Source of the DNA: Nitrospiraceae bacterium UBA2600
GTDB taxonomy: Bacteria > Nitrospirota > Thermodesulfovibrionia > Thermodesulfovibrionales > Thermodesulfovibrionaceae
Assembly (NCBI GenBank): GCA_002339325.1
Contig: DDKK01000027.1
Span: forward strand, 37,480 to 80,080
Reading direction: 5' to 3'
DNA: 42,601 bases
A program made the translations under genes and the position numbers. Position 1 is the first letter of the stretch. Each line of letters begins with the position of its first letter. Of the stretch, positions 15,795-23,306 are shown piece by piece. The notes under the pieces are model-generated. The model was given only the letters and a program-made list of their open reading frames with translations, had not been told where the DNA came from and did no database searches.

Positions 15795-18290
15795 CCCGAT
15801 TTCTCTTATTTTCTGAACAAACTCGTCAATACTGAAAGGTTTTGACAAGACCTTTAATCCCTCTTTTGTAAGCTCATTTATTTGTTCAATATTCTCTGCA
15901 TAACCTGTCATAAAGAGGAATTTAATGTCAGGCTTTATCTGTTTTAATTTTCTATACAGTTCAAGACCATTCATCTTCGGCATTATTATGTCGGACAGGC
16001 AGACGTCAAATCTATCCCTGTAATAATCAAAGTTCTCAATAAGCTCTGTTCCGCTTGCAAATGAATGAACTTCAAAGCCGTATTTTCTCAACAACTCTTC
16101 TATTGCAGTTCTTACTTCTGGATTATCCTCAACAAGAAGGATTCTCCTCTTTTCCACAGTGATTTTATTTTCAATCTTTATTGAAGTCTCCCTTTCTTTA
16201 TCAGTGAGAGGCAAGTATATTCTGAAGGTAGTGCCCTTTCCTAACTCACTGTAAACATTTATAAATCCCTTGTGCTGCTCTACGATGCTGTAAACAGTAG
16301 ATAGTCCAAGACCTGTGCCGCTTTCCTTAGTTGTGAAGAAAGGCTCAAAAATTTTATCGATTATATCCTCTGGAATTCCCTTGCCTGTATCTGAAAAGCT
16401 TACGCAGGCAAATACGCCTTCCTTTACTCTGGGATAACTATCGGCAACGATTTTCTCTATTCTTTTTCTTTCCAACGATATGGATATTTCTCCTCCGTTA
16501 GACATTGCTTCTAAGGAATTAACAAGAAGATTTAGCAAAATCTGAGTAAACTGGGTAACGTCAAGGCTTACATATAAGGGTTCTGAGTATGTTTTTATTT
16601 TTAAGAATACATCCTCTCTAAGTGTTGGTTTGAGAAGTTTTATCTCTTCCTGAATTACCTCATTTAGGTCATAAATTTTAAATTCAAAAACCTGTCTTTT
16701 TGAGAAGGCAAGAAGCTGTTTTATAAAATCCCTTATTTTTCCTACGGCAACAGCAATACCCTCCGTATACTTACCTATTCTTTCATCTTCTTTAGCATAA
16801 ATCTGTATCAATTGATTATTGCTTGATACTACAGTAAGCATATTGTTGAGGTCATGGGCAATGGTTCCTACAAGCTTTCCAAGGCTTTCCATTTTCTGAG
16901 CCTGAAAGAGCTGTTGCTGTATTTTTAGCTTTTCTGTTATGTCCTTTGCAACAGAGATAAAGAAGAGTGGCTCATTTCTCTCATCTCTTACAAGGGAAGA
17001 GGATAGTAATGCATAAAAATAGCTACCGTCTTTACGCTTAGCTTTGATTTCGTAATTTTCAATATATCCCTTCTGCATCACTTGTTCTATGAATCTACTA
17101 CGGTCAGATGGATTTGAATAAAAGGCTAAAGCACTTTCTATCTGCTCTTTGTTTTCATATCCAAACATCTGTAGTCCTGCTGGATTTATCTCTAAAATCT
17201 GGCCTTTAATATCCGAGATTATTATGGCATCTCGTGATGTTTCAAAAAGTTTTACGAGCTTCTCCTCTCTCTCAACTATTTCTTTTCCCATCTCTGAGAT
17301 GTTTTCGGCAAGGTTATTGAATTCAAGAAAGTGTGTTTCTGTAAAGGATAGATTTTTATTTCGTTTTTTTATGTTCTCTATCAACCTGAACAGCTCAAAA
17401 AATGGTTTCTGAATAAAATTTGACACGACAAGACTTAGGGCAAAGGCTATCATTATAAAAAATAAAACAAGCCATAGTATCTGCTCCTTGAAGATGTTAT
17501 ACTCTGCAAAGGCTCGTCTGTATTCATTTCCCATAAAAATATACTTATCCAAAGGAGGAATATACTTTGAGTATAGGAGATACTTTTTATCCTTTATCGT
17601 AAACTCTTTTGGAGTGTCCGTCTCCCTTATCTCGTATAAGTCCGAAATTAACATCTTAATATTCATTCCTTCATTTACAAAACTGTCCTCGTAATGAGAA
17701 ATTATCTTACCCTTTTTGTCAACGACAAAGGAAACGTAGCCTTTTTTATTTAGCCCCTTAAGATAGCTGTTAAAATCTGGTAAATCTACAAGTATTGCAA
17801 TGTAATCGTCTTTGAACTTCAATGACTGGGCATAATAGGATTTTCTGTCAATGAGAAAAACATGGGGACCAGAGAATAAAGCTTTTCCGATATCTAAAAA
17901 AAGAGGAGAATTACCAAGATACAAATTTACAGCATCCTTTCTTTCGGGATATATTTCTTTGATAAAACCGTCCTTACTAAAAATGATTATGTATTTAACG
18001 GAGGGATTTAGCTCAAGTAATCTCTGTAGCTGAGCCTTTCTTTCCTTAGGATTTGTCTCTCTCTCAATAATGTTCCTTACAGAGTTTAAGAAAATTTCGT
18101 TATCCTTTATAGTTCCTTCAAAATACTGCTGAAAAGTTCCTATTATTGCCTCATACTCACTTTGTTTATCTCTGGTTATTAGAATTTTTGAAAAAATGTA
18201 AATATAAGCGTTTGTTGAAATAATAAGAGAAACTGCAAAAAGCAGAAGCAATATGAAAATAAATGTTTTAAAATTAAATATTACTTTCAT
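15789..18290 (-). CDS. Hybrid sensor histidine kinase with C-terminal receiver domain
   Basis: This is an 833-aa membrane kinase. Helices at ~8-30 and ~268-292 flank a ~235-residue extracytoplasmic sensor that looks like a double Cache fold. A PAS domain with NPAGLQMFGYEN lies at ~343-455. HisKA has H479 in IAHDLNNML, and the ATPase has LNLLVNSLEAM, DTGKGIP, EPFFTTKESGTGLGLS. The receiver (~715-833) has LLVEDN, phospho-acceptor D767 in CLSDIIMPKMNG and KPF. No DNA-binding output is attached. Its ATG lies 17 nt inside the end of the binding-protein gene, so the pair is co-translated. It converges with lpxK, overlapping by 6 nt. Confidence 0.92.
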   Translation of the reverse strand: MKVIFNFKTFIFILLLLFAVSLIISTNAYIYIFSKILITRDKQSEYEAIIGTFQQYFEGTIKDNEIFLNSVRNIIERETNPKERKAQLQRLLELNPSVKYIIIFSKDGFIKEIYPERKDAVNLYLGNSPLFLDIGKALFSGPHVFLIDRKSYYAQSLKFKDDYIAILVDLPDFNSYLKGLNKKGYVSFVVDKKGKIISHYEDSFVNEGMNIKMLISDLYEIRETDTPKEFTIKDKKYLLYSKYIPPLDKYIFMGNEYRRAFAEYNIFKEQILWLVLFFIMIAFALSLVVSNFIQKPFFELFRLIENIKKRNKNLSFTETHFLEFNNLAENISEMGKEIVEREEKLVKLFETSRDAIIISDIKGQILEINPAGLQMFGYENKEQIESALAFYSNPSDRSRFIEQVMQKGYIENYEIKAKRKDGSYFYALLSSSLVRDERNEPLFFISVAKDITEKLKIQQQLFQAQKMESLGKLVGTIAHDLNNMLTVVSSNNQLIQIYAKEDERIGKYTEGIAVAVGKIRDFIKQLLAFSKRQVFEFKIYDLNEVIQEEIKLLKPTLREDVFLKIKTYSEPLYVSLDVTQFTQILLNLLVNSLEAMSNGGEISISLERKRIEKIVADSYPRVKEGVFACVSFSDTGKGIPEDIIDKIFEPFFTTKESGTGLGLSTVYSIVEQHKGFINVYSELGKGTTFRIYLPLTDKERETSIKIENKITVEKRRILLVEDNPEVRTAIEELLRKYGFEVHSFASGTELIENFDYYRDRFDVCLSDIIMPKMNGLELYRKLKQIKPDIKFLFMTGYAENIEQINELTKEGLKVLSKPFSIDEFVQKIREIGL

Positions 18291-19398
18291 ATTCTATTCT
18301 CTCAAACATTCCTTTTCTTATCTCTACTACAAAAGGCTTTATCTCTGCATCTCCATATCTGTCTATTTTTAACTCACCGAGAGGCAGTCTAAAGGTGCCA
18401 TTTATGATATTTTTTCTGACTTTATCTGACTCTCCTCCTCTCATAATCGCCTCTTTTATTAACATCACCGCATTATAGCTGTTTATAACTGATGAGTCCG
18501 GCGGATAGCCAAACTTCTGCATAAATTTTGCTTTAAAAATCATGTAGTTTTCATTCTTTGGAGACTCGTCATAATATCCAACACTTAAAACTCCCTCAGC
18601 AAAATGCCCGGCAAAGGATATGAAGCCATAAAATCTTGCCCATGGCGATATGGCCAGCTTTACTTTAGGATTGAGTGTCCTGATTTTCTGGGTTATAATG
18701 GAGGCGTTAAAGATGTCTGTTACCATAAGTATAAAATCTGGTCTATATTTTAAAGCCTTTTCTATCAGCGCATTGAAATCTGAGATATTCTTTTCGATGG
18801 GAATGCTAAATATGGAAGAACTTTTGTTGAGTTGCATAATAAAACTTCCTGCAAAATCAGCAGTGTATATAGGATTTCTCTCATCTACCATCAACAAAAC
18901 TCTCTTAGGCTTTATTTTATCCTTCACATATTTTCCAAGTGAGCGACCAAATTCATTATTAGTTGGCTCAAGCCTTATAAAATAATCATCTCTTTTTGCA
19001 AATATATTGCCCGAAACTGTTGGTGAGATGGTTAAAACTTTTTCTTCATTTATAAGTGGCAATAACTCTCTTGCTCTCGTGCTTGTTGAAGGCCCGATTA
19101 CTGCCACAACTCCTTCGTCTATTAGTTCGAGATAATTTATTTTTGCTATTTCAACATTTTCTTTGTTGTCCTTTATTATCAGCTCTAATTTTCTGCCCCT
19201 AACCCCCCCTTCTCTGTTTATCTCCTCCACAGCCATAAATGCACCATCTCTTATTTCTCTACCAAGTTCTGGCGAACTTCCTGTAAGTGAAACCATGAGA
19301 CCTATTTTTATAGGTGGTTTAGAAGGAGGATAGACAAACCAAAGGAGTGCAGCAATGCTTAGAATAAACGATATGGTAATGTAGAAGCTCTTATTCAT
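18274..19398 (-). CDS. Type 1 periplasmic binding protein (Peripla_BP_6), paired with hybrid kinase
   Basis: This is a 374-aa ABC-type solute-binding protein. An N-terminal hydrophobic segment at ~5-23 may be an uncleaved anchor rather than a signal peptide, because no clear cleavage site follows. The family start IKIGLMVSLTGSSPELG, then AVEEINREGGVRGRKLEL and VVAVIGPSTSTRA, identify the fold. Unlike a transporter component, it has no permease or ATPase neighbours. The hybrid kinase gene starts inside its 3' end (17-nt overlap). It lies 23 nt after the kinase-like gene of the YedE operon, with a possible promoter in between. The ligand is unknown. Confidence 0.88.
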   Translation of the reverse strand: MNKSFYITISFILSIAALLWFVYPPSKPPIKIGLMVSLTGSSPELGREIRDGAFMAVEEINREGGVRGRKLELIIKDNKENVEIAKINYLELIDEGVVAVIGPSTSTRARELLPLINEEKVLTISPTVSGNIFAKRDDYFIRLEPTNNEFGRSLGKYVKDKIKPKRVLLMVDERNPIYTADFAGSFIMQLNKSSSIFSIPIEKNISDFNALIEKALKYRPDFILMVTDIFNASIITQKIRTLNPKVKLAISPWARFYGFISFAGHFAEGVLSVGYYDESPKNENYMIFKAKFMQKFGYPPDSSVINSYNAVMLIKEAIMRGGESDKVRKNIINGTFRLPLGELKIDRYGDAEIKPFVVEIRKGMFERIEYESNI

Positions 19399-19408
19399 TT
19401 TTAAGTCA

Positions 19409-19417
19409 ATTATATCA
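19409..19417 (-). promoter_or_regulatory. Possible internal promoter before the second binding-protein/kinase pair
   Basis: In the 23-nt gap the minus strand carries TGA-TATAAT (19417-19409), a perfect extended -10. It is 10 nt before the ATG and no good -35 is seen. It could let the PBP-kinase pair be transcribed apart from the yedE genes. Confidence 0.4.
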
Positions 19418-19421
19418 AATA

Positions 19422-20270
19422 TTAGATGAGTTTAAAAGCCTCGGGAATATATTTAATTATATCTCCTATCTGAGTGGATGGGTCTGGATTAGCACGTTTT
19501 CCTGCCAATCTATTTATTCTGGAAGCAGTAATGCAGGCAGTCTCTAAAGCATAGCCACATTCAATTAAAGCAGACAGTATGCCTGTCAAAGTGTCTCCTG
19601 TCCCGCCAATAGGCTCAAGGGTTTCTACCATAGGTTCTGATATTGTCTCAATAATCTTACCTTCCTTAACAACACAGTCGGCTCTTCCCTTTACGAGAAG
19701 ATATTTTGATGCATTACCATGTGCATAGGCTCTTTGAACAAGTTCTTCTACCTTGTCCTCTTCTTGAAGAAGAAATCCCCTCGTATAGAAAGGATGGGGA
19801 GCTTCTTCATCGGCTAAGAATGCAAGTTCTCCTATGTCTGGAGTAAAGAGGTCAAAAGAAGTGGCGTTTCCACTCATCTTTGCAGCATACATAAATCCTG
19901 CATCAGCAATTAGAAAAGGACGAAGAGGCATTTCATCGATAGAAAAAAGAATTTTATTACACCAGTCTGCATCAGGAAGGAGATAATGGAATGTCAAAGT
20001 TGTAAAAGTTCTATTTTTCAGGTCATTTACTAAAAATTCATAAAGCCTCTTACTGCCATTTCCTCTACCAGTGTCTCCTGCAAGATAAACAAATGGAAGG
20101 GTTTTTCCAAATAACTCAAATATCTTGATAGCTGAGGCAATTAAAGCCGGAGTTCCTCTTTGGATTGGAATTCTCCTATCTTTCAGGACAAGACTTTCTC
20201 CCTCTAAGCTTACTTCGCCTGCATAAAGCTTAAATTCTTCATCAGGAACTGTGCCTATTATGGCAAGCAT
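19422..20270 (-). CDS. YjeF-C/ribokinase-like putative sugar kinase or NAD(P)H-hydrate dehydratase homologue
   Basis: This is a 282-aa protein of the ribokinase superfamily, closest in its C-terminal part to ADP/ATP-dependent NAD(P)H-hydrate dehydratase. GGTGDTLTG at 222-230 gives the anion hole and catalytic base D226; FDLFTPDIGELAFLAD fits the N-T-P-N-x-x-E region. It has no YjeF-N epimerase domain. Its N-terminal half (LAIIGTVPDEEF, LAGDTGRGNGSKRLYEFL) diverges from the housekeeping repair enzyme. Its start overlaps the DUF3343-type gene by 13 nt and the other operon members are sulfur or selenium genes, so its substrate is probably specialised (inference). Confidence 0.7.
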   Translation of the reverse strand: MLAIIGTVPDEEFKLYAGEVSLEGESLVLKDRRIPIQRGTPALIASAIKIFELFGKTLPFVYLAGDTGRGNGSKRLYEFLVNDLKNRTFTTLTFHYLLPDADWCNKILFSIDEMPLRPFLIADAGFMYAAKMSGNATSFDLFTPDIGELAFLADEEAPHPFYTRGFLLQEEDKVEELVQRAYAHGNASKYLLVKGRADCVVKEGKIIETISEPMVETLEPIGGTGDTLTGILSALIECGYALETACITASRINRLAGKRANPDPSTQIGDIIKYIPEAFKLI

Positions 20271-20812
20271 AGTTCCTTTATTTTATCATAGGCTAACTGA
20301 AGGGCATATCCACATAAAGTATGTCCAATTAGTCTTGGCTCTATGGCCTCATTTAGTTTTTTACCGACCATCATTGCTGCCAGGTATGGCACATCAGGAC
20401 AGCCACCACCAGAAACATTTACGATTGTTAAAGAGGCCTTGTGAACAGTGATTTTCATATTAGCTGCCCTAACCATTAAATAACGCCCAAAATCCTTTAT
20501 GTGAAAAAGGTCTACAGGCTTTAGCTTTCCATTATCTGAGGGTAACCAATCAAGAGGTGGTAATCCATAAGAGTTTAAAACCTTCAAAATTCCCATTGTA
20601 TGTAACAGAGGAATTTCTATCGCAAGGTCACATCCCTTTCGCACATGAGCCGGAGGACCTACTACCCTTATGGTGTAACCATTTTCTTTAAGAATATTCT
20701 CGGCCCTTATTACCTCCGAAGTGTTTTCAAAGAGTAAAATCGCCTTGTCATTGCAAGATACTACTTGAGAACTCTCCTCTTTTCCCTTAAAAAGCTTTTT
20801 AAGTATCCCCAT
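20258..20812 (-). CDS. DUF3343-type putative Se/S carrier fused to an uncharacterised C-terminal domain
   Basis: This is a 184-aa protein. Residues ~22-92 resemble DUF3343 (ILLFENTSEVIRAENILKE, then VRKGCDLAIEIPL with C61), a small domain often encoded near selenium and sulfur genes. Residues ~100-182 form a second domain that I do not recognise, with a conserved-looking GGGCPDVPYLA (C138) and HTLCGYA (C167). The cysteines could carry persulfide or selenide (inference). TusA ends one base upstream of its ATG, and the kinase-like gene starts inside its end. No membrane segment or signal is present. Confidence 0.7.
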   Translation of the reverse strand: MGILKKLFKGKEESSQVVSCNDKAILLFENTSEVIRAENILKENGYTIRVVGPPAHVRKGCDLAIEIPLLHTMGILKVLNSYGLPPLDWLPSDNGKLKPVDLFHIKDFGRYLMVRAANMKITVHKASLTIVNVSGGGCPDVPYLAAMMVGKKLNEAIEPRLIGHTLCGYALQLAYDKIKELCLP

Positions 20813-20813
20813 T

Positions 20814-21032
20814 TCAATCCCTCTTTATCCTTATCCTGTATCCAGAGCCTTCCTCAATAACATTTTCAATCTGCCAACCCATTGAAGAGGCCGCCCTTGA
20901 GACATTCTCTTTTGATGTATCCGTATCAACAAGAATCTCTATTTCCCCCTTACCAAGTCTTTTAATTGCCTCAAGAGTTAAAAGAACAGGTTCAGGGCAC
21001 GAAAGTCCTCTTGCATCAACAATTTCAGCCAT
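20814..21032 (-). CDS. TusA/YedF-family sulfurtransferase-like protein
   Basis: This is a 72-aa TusA-fold protein with the acceptor cysteine C12 in GLSCPEP. The DTDTSKENVSRAASSMGW segment resembles the N-terminal half of selenium-metabolism YedF more than the sulfur-relay TusA at 5901. The DsrE-like C-terminal half of full YedF is absent. It is the second gene of the operon, 3 nt after yedE and 1 nt before the DUF3343-type gene. It would accept sulfur or selenium imported by YedE (inference from YeeE-YeeD and YedE-YedF pairs). Confidence 0.9.
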   Translation of the reverse strand: MAEIVDARGLSCPEPVLLTLEAIKRLGKGEIEILVDTDTSKENVSRAASSMGWQIENVIEEGSGYRIRIKRD

Positions 21033-21035
21033 TTT

Positions 21036-22127
21036 TTACCTCCTTCTCATTGTTAAACCTATAATTAGGCATACGATTAAACCAATGACTGTTGCAACAG
21101 CTCCATTGGGACCTATTCCCGATGGAGAACTGGCAAGTCCGAAATTATGGGCTATGGCTGCACCGACAATCATTCCTGTAGCAAAAACTGCTGCATCTCC
21201 ATCACCTTCTCCAGACATGAAAAGTTGTCTACCAGGACAGCCACCGGCAAGTGTGAAGGCAAGTCCAGCAAGGGTCATTCCAAGAAAATTCCAAAGCTGC
21301 ATTGTATGAGCAATCGGCTGTTTTTCAAAACCTGGATTGAACTGGCCGAGAATTAAATTTGTAATAAATGCGGCAATAAATAAAGCCGCTATACCAGAAA
21401 ACAGATGTCCCTGTCTGAAAAGGATGAGGTCTCTGAAAGCACCCATTGTGCAAAATCTACTTCTCTGGGCAATAACTCCAATCAGTAAGCCCACGGCAAG
21501 AGATATTAACAAGGGTGCATGCTGTGACCCTGGTCCTTTCAGGCTATAGAAAAGAAGCATACCCCTTGACTCTCCCTCTGGCTGAGGGTCAATAAGAAGA
21601 AGTATAAGTAATCCAAGCATTAAAAGAGGAAACCCAAGACCCACTGCCTTTGAAGTTGAAACTTGCGTTCTTCCAAGAGAGTATCCTGCCTTCAAAAACC
21701 TTGTTCCTATCCAAATACCAAAGATAAGTCCAAGAAGACCAAAAATGGCATTTCCATCACCACCGGCAAGCCTCAGCAGTGTTCTCCAAGGGCATCCTAA
21801 AAAAACCAATGCACCTATCATGGCAAAAACGCCAAGAATAAATCTTATAAAAGGTGCAGAACCACCTCTTGGACGAAACTCCCTAAAGGCAAGGGCAGAA
21901 AGGAAAGCACCGAGGACAAACCCGAGAATTTCAGGCCTCATATACTGAACAACCGAAGCTCTGTGAAATCCTAATGCTCCAGCAATATCTCTTTCCATAC
22001 AGGCAACGCATATGCCCATATTTGGGGGATTGCCAAGCTTCTGTAAGATTGAAGCAAGAATGCCTATTAAAATGCCAACAAAAATTATACCCCATCGAGT
22101 AGCAAGAAAGTTTTTCCACTCACCCAT
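21036..22127 (-). CDS. yedE: YedE/YeeE-family membrane transporter (putative Se/thiosulfate importer)
   Basis: This is a 363-aa protein with roughly ten hydrophobic helices. Two halves carry the family cysteine motifs: GICVACMERD (C40, C43), GCPWR (C112), QRSRFC (C226) and GGCPGRQL (C297). In the thiosulfate importer YeeE, three pore cysteines of this kind relay the substrate. The MGICVACMERDIAGALGFHR segment is typical of the YedE branch linked with selenium metabolism. Substrate choice between selenium and sulfur species cannot be settled from sequence. The ATG at 22127 has GGAGGG 4 nt upstream. It is the first gene of a six-gene minus-strand run. Confidence 0.85.
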   Translation of the reverse strand: MGEWKNFLATRWGIIFVGILIGILASILQKLGNPPNMGICVACMERDIAGALGFHRASVVQYMRPEILGFVLGAFLSALAFREFRPRGGSAPFIRFILGVFAMIGALVFLGCPWRTLLRLAGGDGNAIFGLLGLIFGIWIGTRFLKAGYSLGRTQVSTSKAVGLGFPLLMLGLLILLLIDPQPEGESRGMLLFYSLKGPGSQHAPLLISLAVGLLIGVIAQRSRFCTMGAFRDLILFRQGHLFSGIAALFIAAFITNLILGQFNPGFEKQPIAHTMQLWNFLGMTLAGLAFTLAGGCPGRQLFMSGEGDGDAAVFATGMIVGAAIAHNFGLASSPSGIGPNGAVATVIGLIVCLIIGLTMRRR

Positions 22128-22154
22128 ATGACCCTCCAGAGTTTTTTATTAAAA

Positions 22155-22183
22155 ATTTTATATAAATTTAACCTTTTAGTAAA
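22155..22183 (-). promoter_or_regulatory. Putative promoter of the yedE operon
   Basis: On the minus strand, TTTACT (22183-22178), a 17-nt spacer and TAAAAT (22160-22155) are well spaced. They predict a ~20-nt leader containing the GGAGGG of yedE. The surrounding DNA is very AT-rich, so chance matches are likely. Confidence 0.4.
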
Positions 22184-22254
22184 ATTGTTTTTTTCTATCT
22201 TAATTTTTCTAAGGATAGCTTTTATCGATATGAAACTAATTTTTATGACCATAT

Positions 22255-22283
22255 ATGAGGCTTCTGCGATAGATTTGCCTCAT
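22255..22283. repeat. Inverted repeat overlapping the mltG -35
   Basis: ATGAGGC (22255-22261) and GCCTCAT (22277-22283) form a perfect 7-bp inverted repeat with a 15-nt spacer and half-site centres 22 nt apart. The right arm overlaps the mltG -35 element. It could be an operator or a stem; no regulator is suggested. Confidence 0.35.
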
Positions 22284-22304
22284 TCACAAAATATCTGATA
22301 TCAT
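22275..22304 (+). promoter_or_regulatory. Promoter of mltG-ispG operon
   Basis: TTGCCT (22275-22280), an 18-nt spacer and TATCAT (22299-22304, 5 of 6). The -10 ends exactly 6 nt (TAAAAA) before the mltG ATG and there is no Shine-Dalgarno, so the mRNA is predicted to be leaderless. Confidence 0.55.
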
Positions 22305-22310
22305 TAAAAA

Positions 22311-23306
22311 ATGAACATTCGCAAAGCCCTCGCTTTAACGCTCGTCTGTTATCTTTTATTCTTAATAGTCTATCTGATGTTAGAGTTGCTCAAGCCTTTT
22401 AACATCAGAGAAAACGCAGAGGTCTATATACCTAAAGGTGCAAGTTTCTCTACAATTGCATCAATATTCAAAGAGAAGGGCTTTATTAGAAATGAAACCG
22501 TATTCAAAATTGCCGGTAGAGCTCTCGGTATCGAAAAAAAGGCACGAGCAGGTTATTACTTGATAACTCCTGAAATGAACTTAGTTGACCTTCTTTACAA
22601 GCTGCTGGAAGGAAAAATCTTAGACTACTCATTTACAGTTGTTGAAGGAGACAGCATATTTGAAATTGCCGAGAAGCTTTCAAAGTTAAATCCTGACTAT
22701 AGCTCTAAATTTTTAGAATTAAGCACAAAAAAGGAATTTCTAAAATCCCTAAACATTGATGCTCCATCCCTTGAGGGCTACTTGTATCCTGCCACATACA
22801 GTATTCCCAAGGGAATGGAAATAGAGGAAATAGTGACAATGATGGTGAGGAAATTCTGGAGTGTATACGATGAAGCTCTTATAAATAAAACAAAAGAGCT
22901 CGGATGGACAGTAAATCAAGTAGTTACTCTGGCTTCAATTATTGAGAAAGAGGCAAAACTTGAGGAGGAAAAGCCTATTATCTCTGCCGTATATCATAAC
23001 AGACTGAAACTTGGAATGCCCCTTCAGGCAGACCCCACTGCTATTTACGGAATTAAAAGATACAGAGAAGGAGTGACAAAGAAAGACCTCCAGAACAGAA
23101 CACCTTATAATACCTACATAATCAAAGGGCTACCACCTGGTCCTATTGCCTCGCCAAGCTTAACCTCCATAAAAGCAGCTCTCAATCCTGCTAAAGTTCC
23201 CTATCTTTACTTTGTTGCAAGAGGAGACGGTTCACACGAATTTTCCGTAAATTATGACAGACATGTCTCAGTGATAAATGAACTAAGAGGGAATAAGAGT
23301 GAATAG
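22311..23306 (+). CDS. mltG: Endolytic peptidoglycan transglycosylase MltG (YceG)
   Basis: This is a 331-aa inner-membrane protein that cleaves nascent glycan strands and helps set their length. A single N-terminal helix (~7-27) is followed by a LysM-like region (IPKGASFSTIASIF) and the YceG domain. The catalytic glutamate is E212 in SIIEKEA, followed by VYHNRL, MPLQADPTAIYG and GLPPGPIASPS. The start ATG is fixed by the short cytoplasmic head before the helix. It lies first in the unit, and ispG starts at GTG inside its end (8-nt overlap). Confidence 0.95.
   Translation: MNIRKALALTLVCYLLFLIVYLMLELLKPFNIRENAEVYIPKGASFSTIASIFKEKGFIRNETVFKIAGRALGIEKKARAGYYLITPEMNLVDLLYKLLEGKILDYSFTVVEGDSIFEIAEKLSKLNPDYSSKFLELSTKKEFLKSLNIDAPSLEGYLYPATYSIPKGMEIEEIVTMMVRKFWSVYDEALINKTKELGWTVNQVVTLASIIEKEAKLEEEKPIISAVYHNRLKLGMPLQADPTAIYGIKRYREGVTKKDLQNRTPYNTYIIKGLPPGPIASPSLTSIKAALNPAKVPYLYFVARGDGSHEFSVNYDRHVSVINELRGNKSE

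Noticed and set aside
20258..22127. In-frame UGA selenocysteine codons in the YedE operon genes
   Set aside because: All four genes have expected ends and no homology continuing past a TGA was seen.
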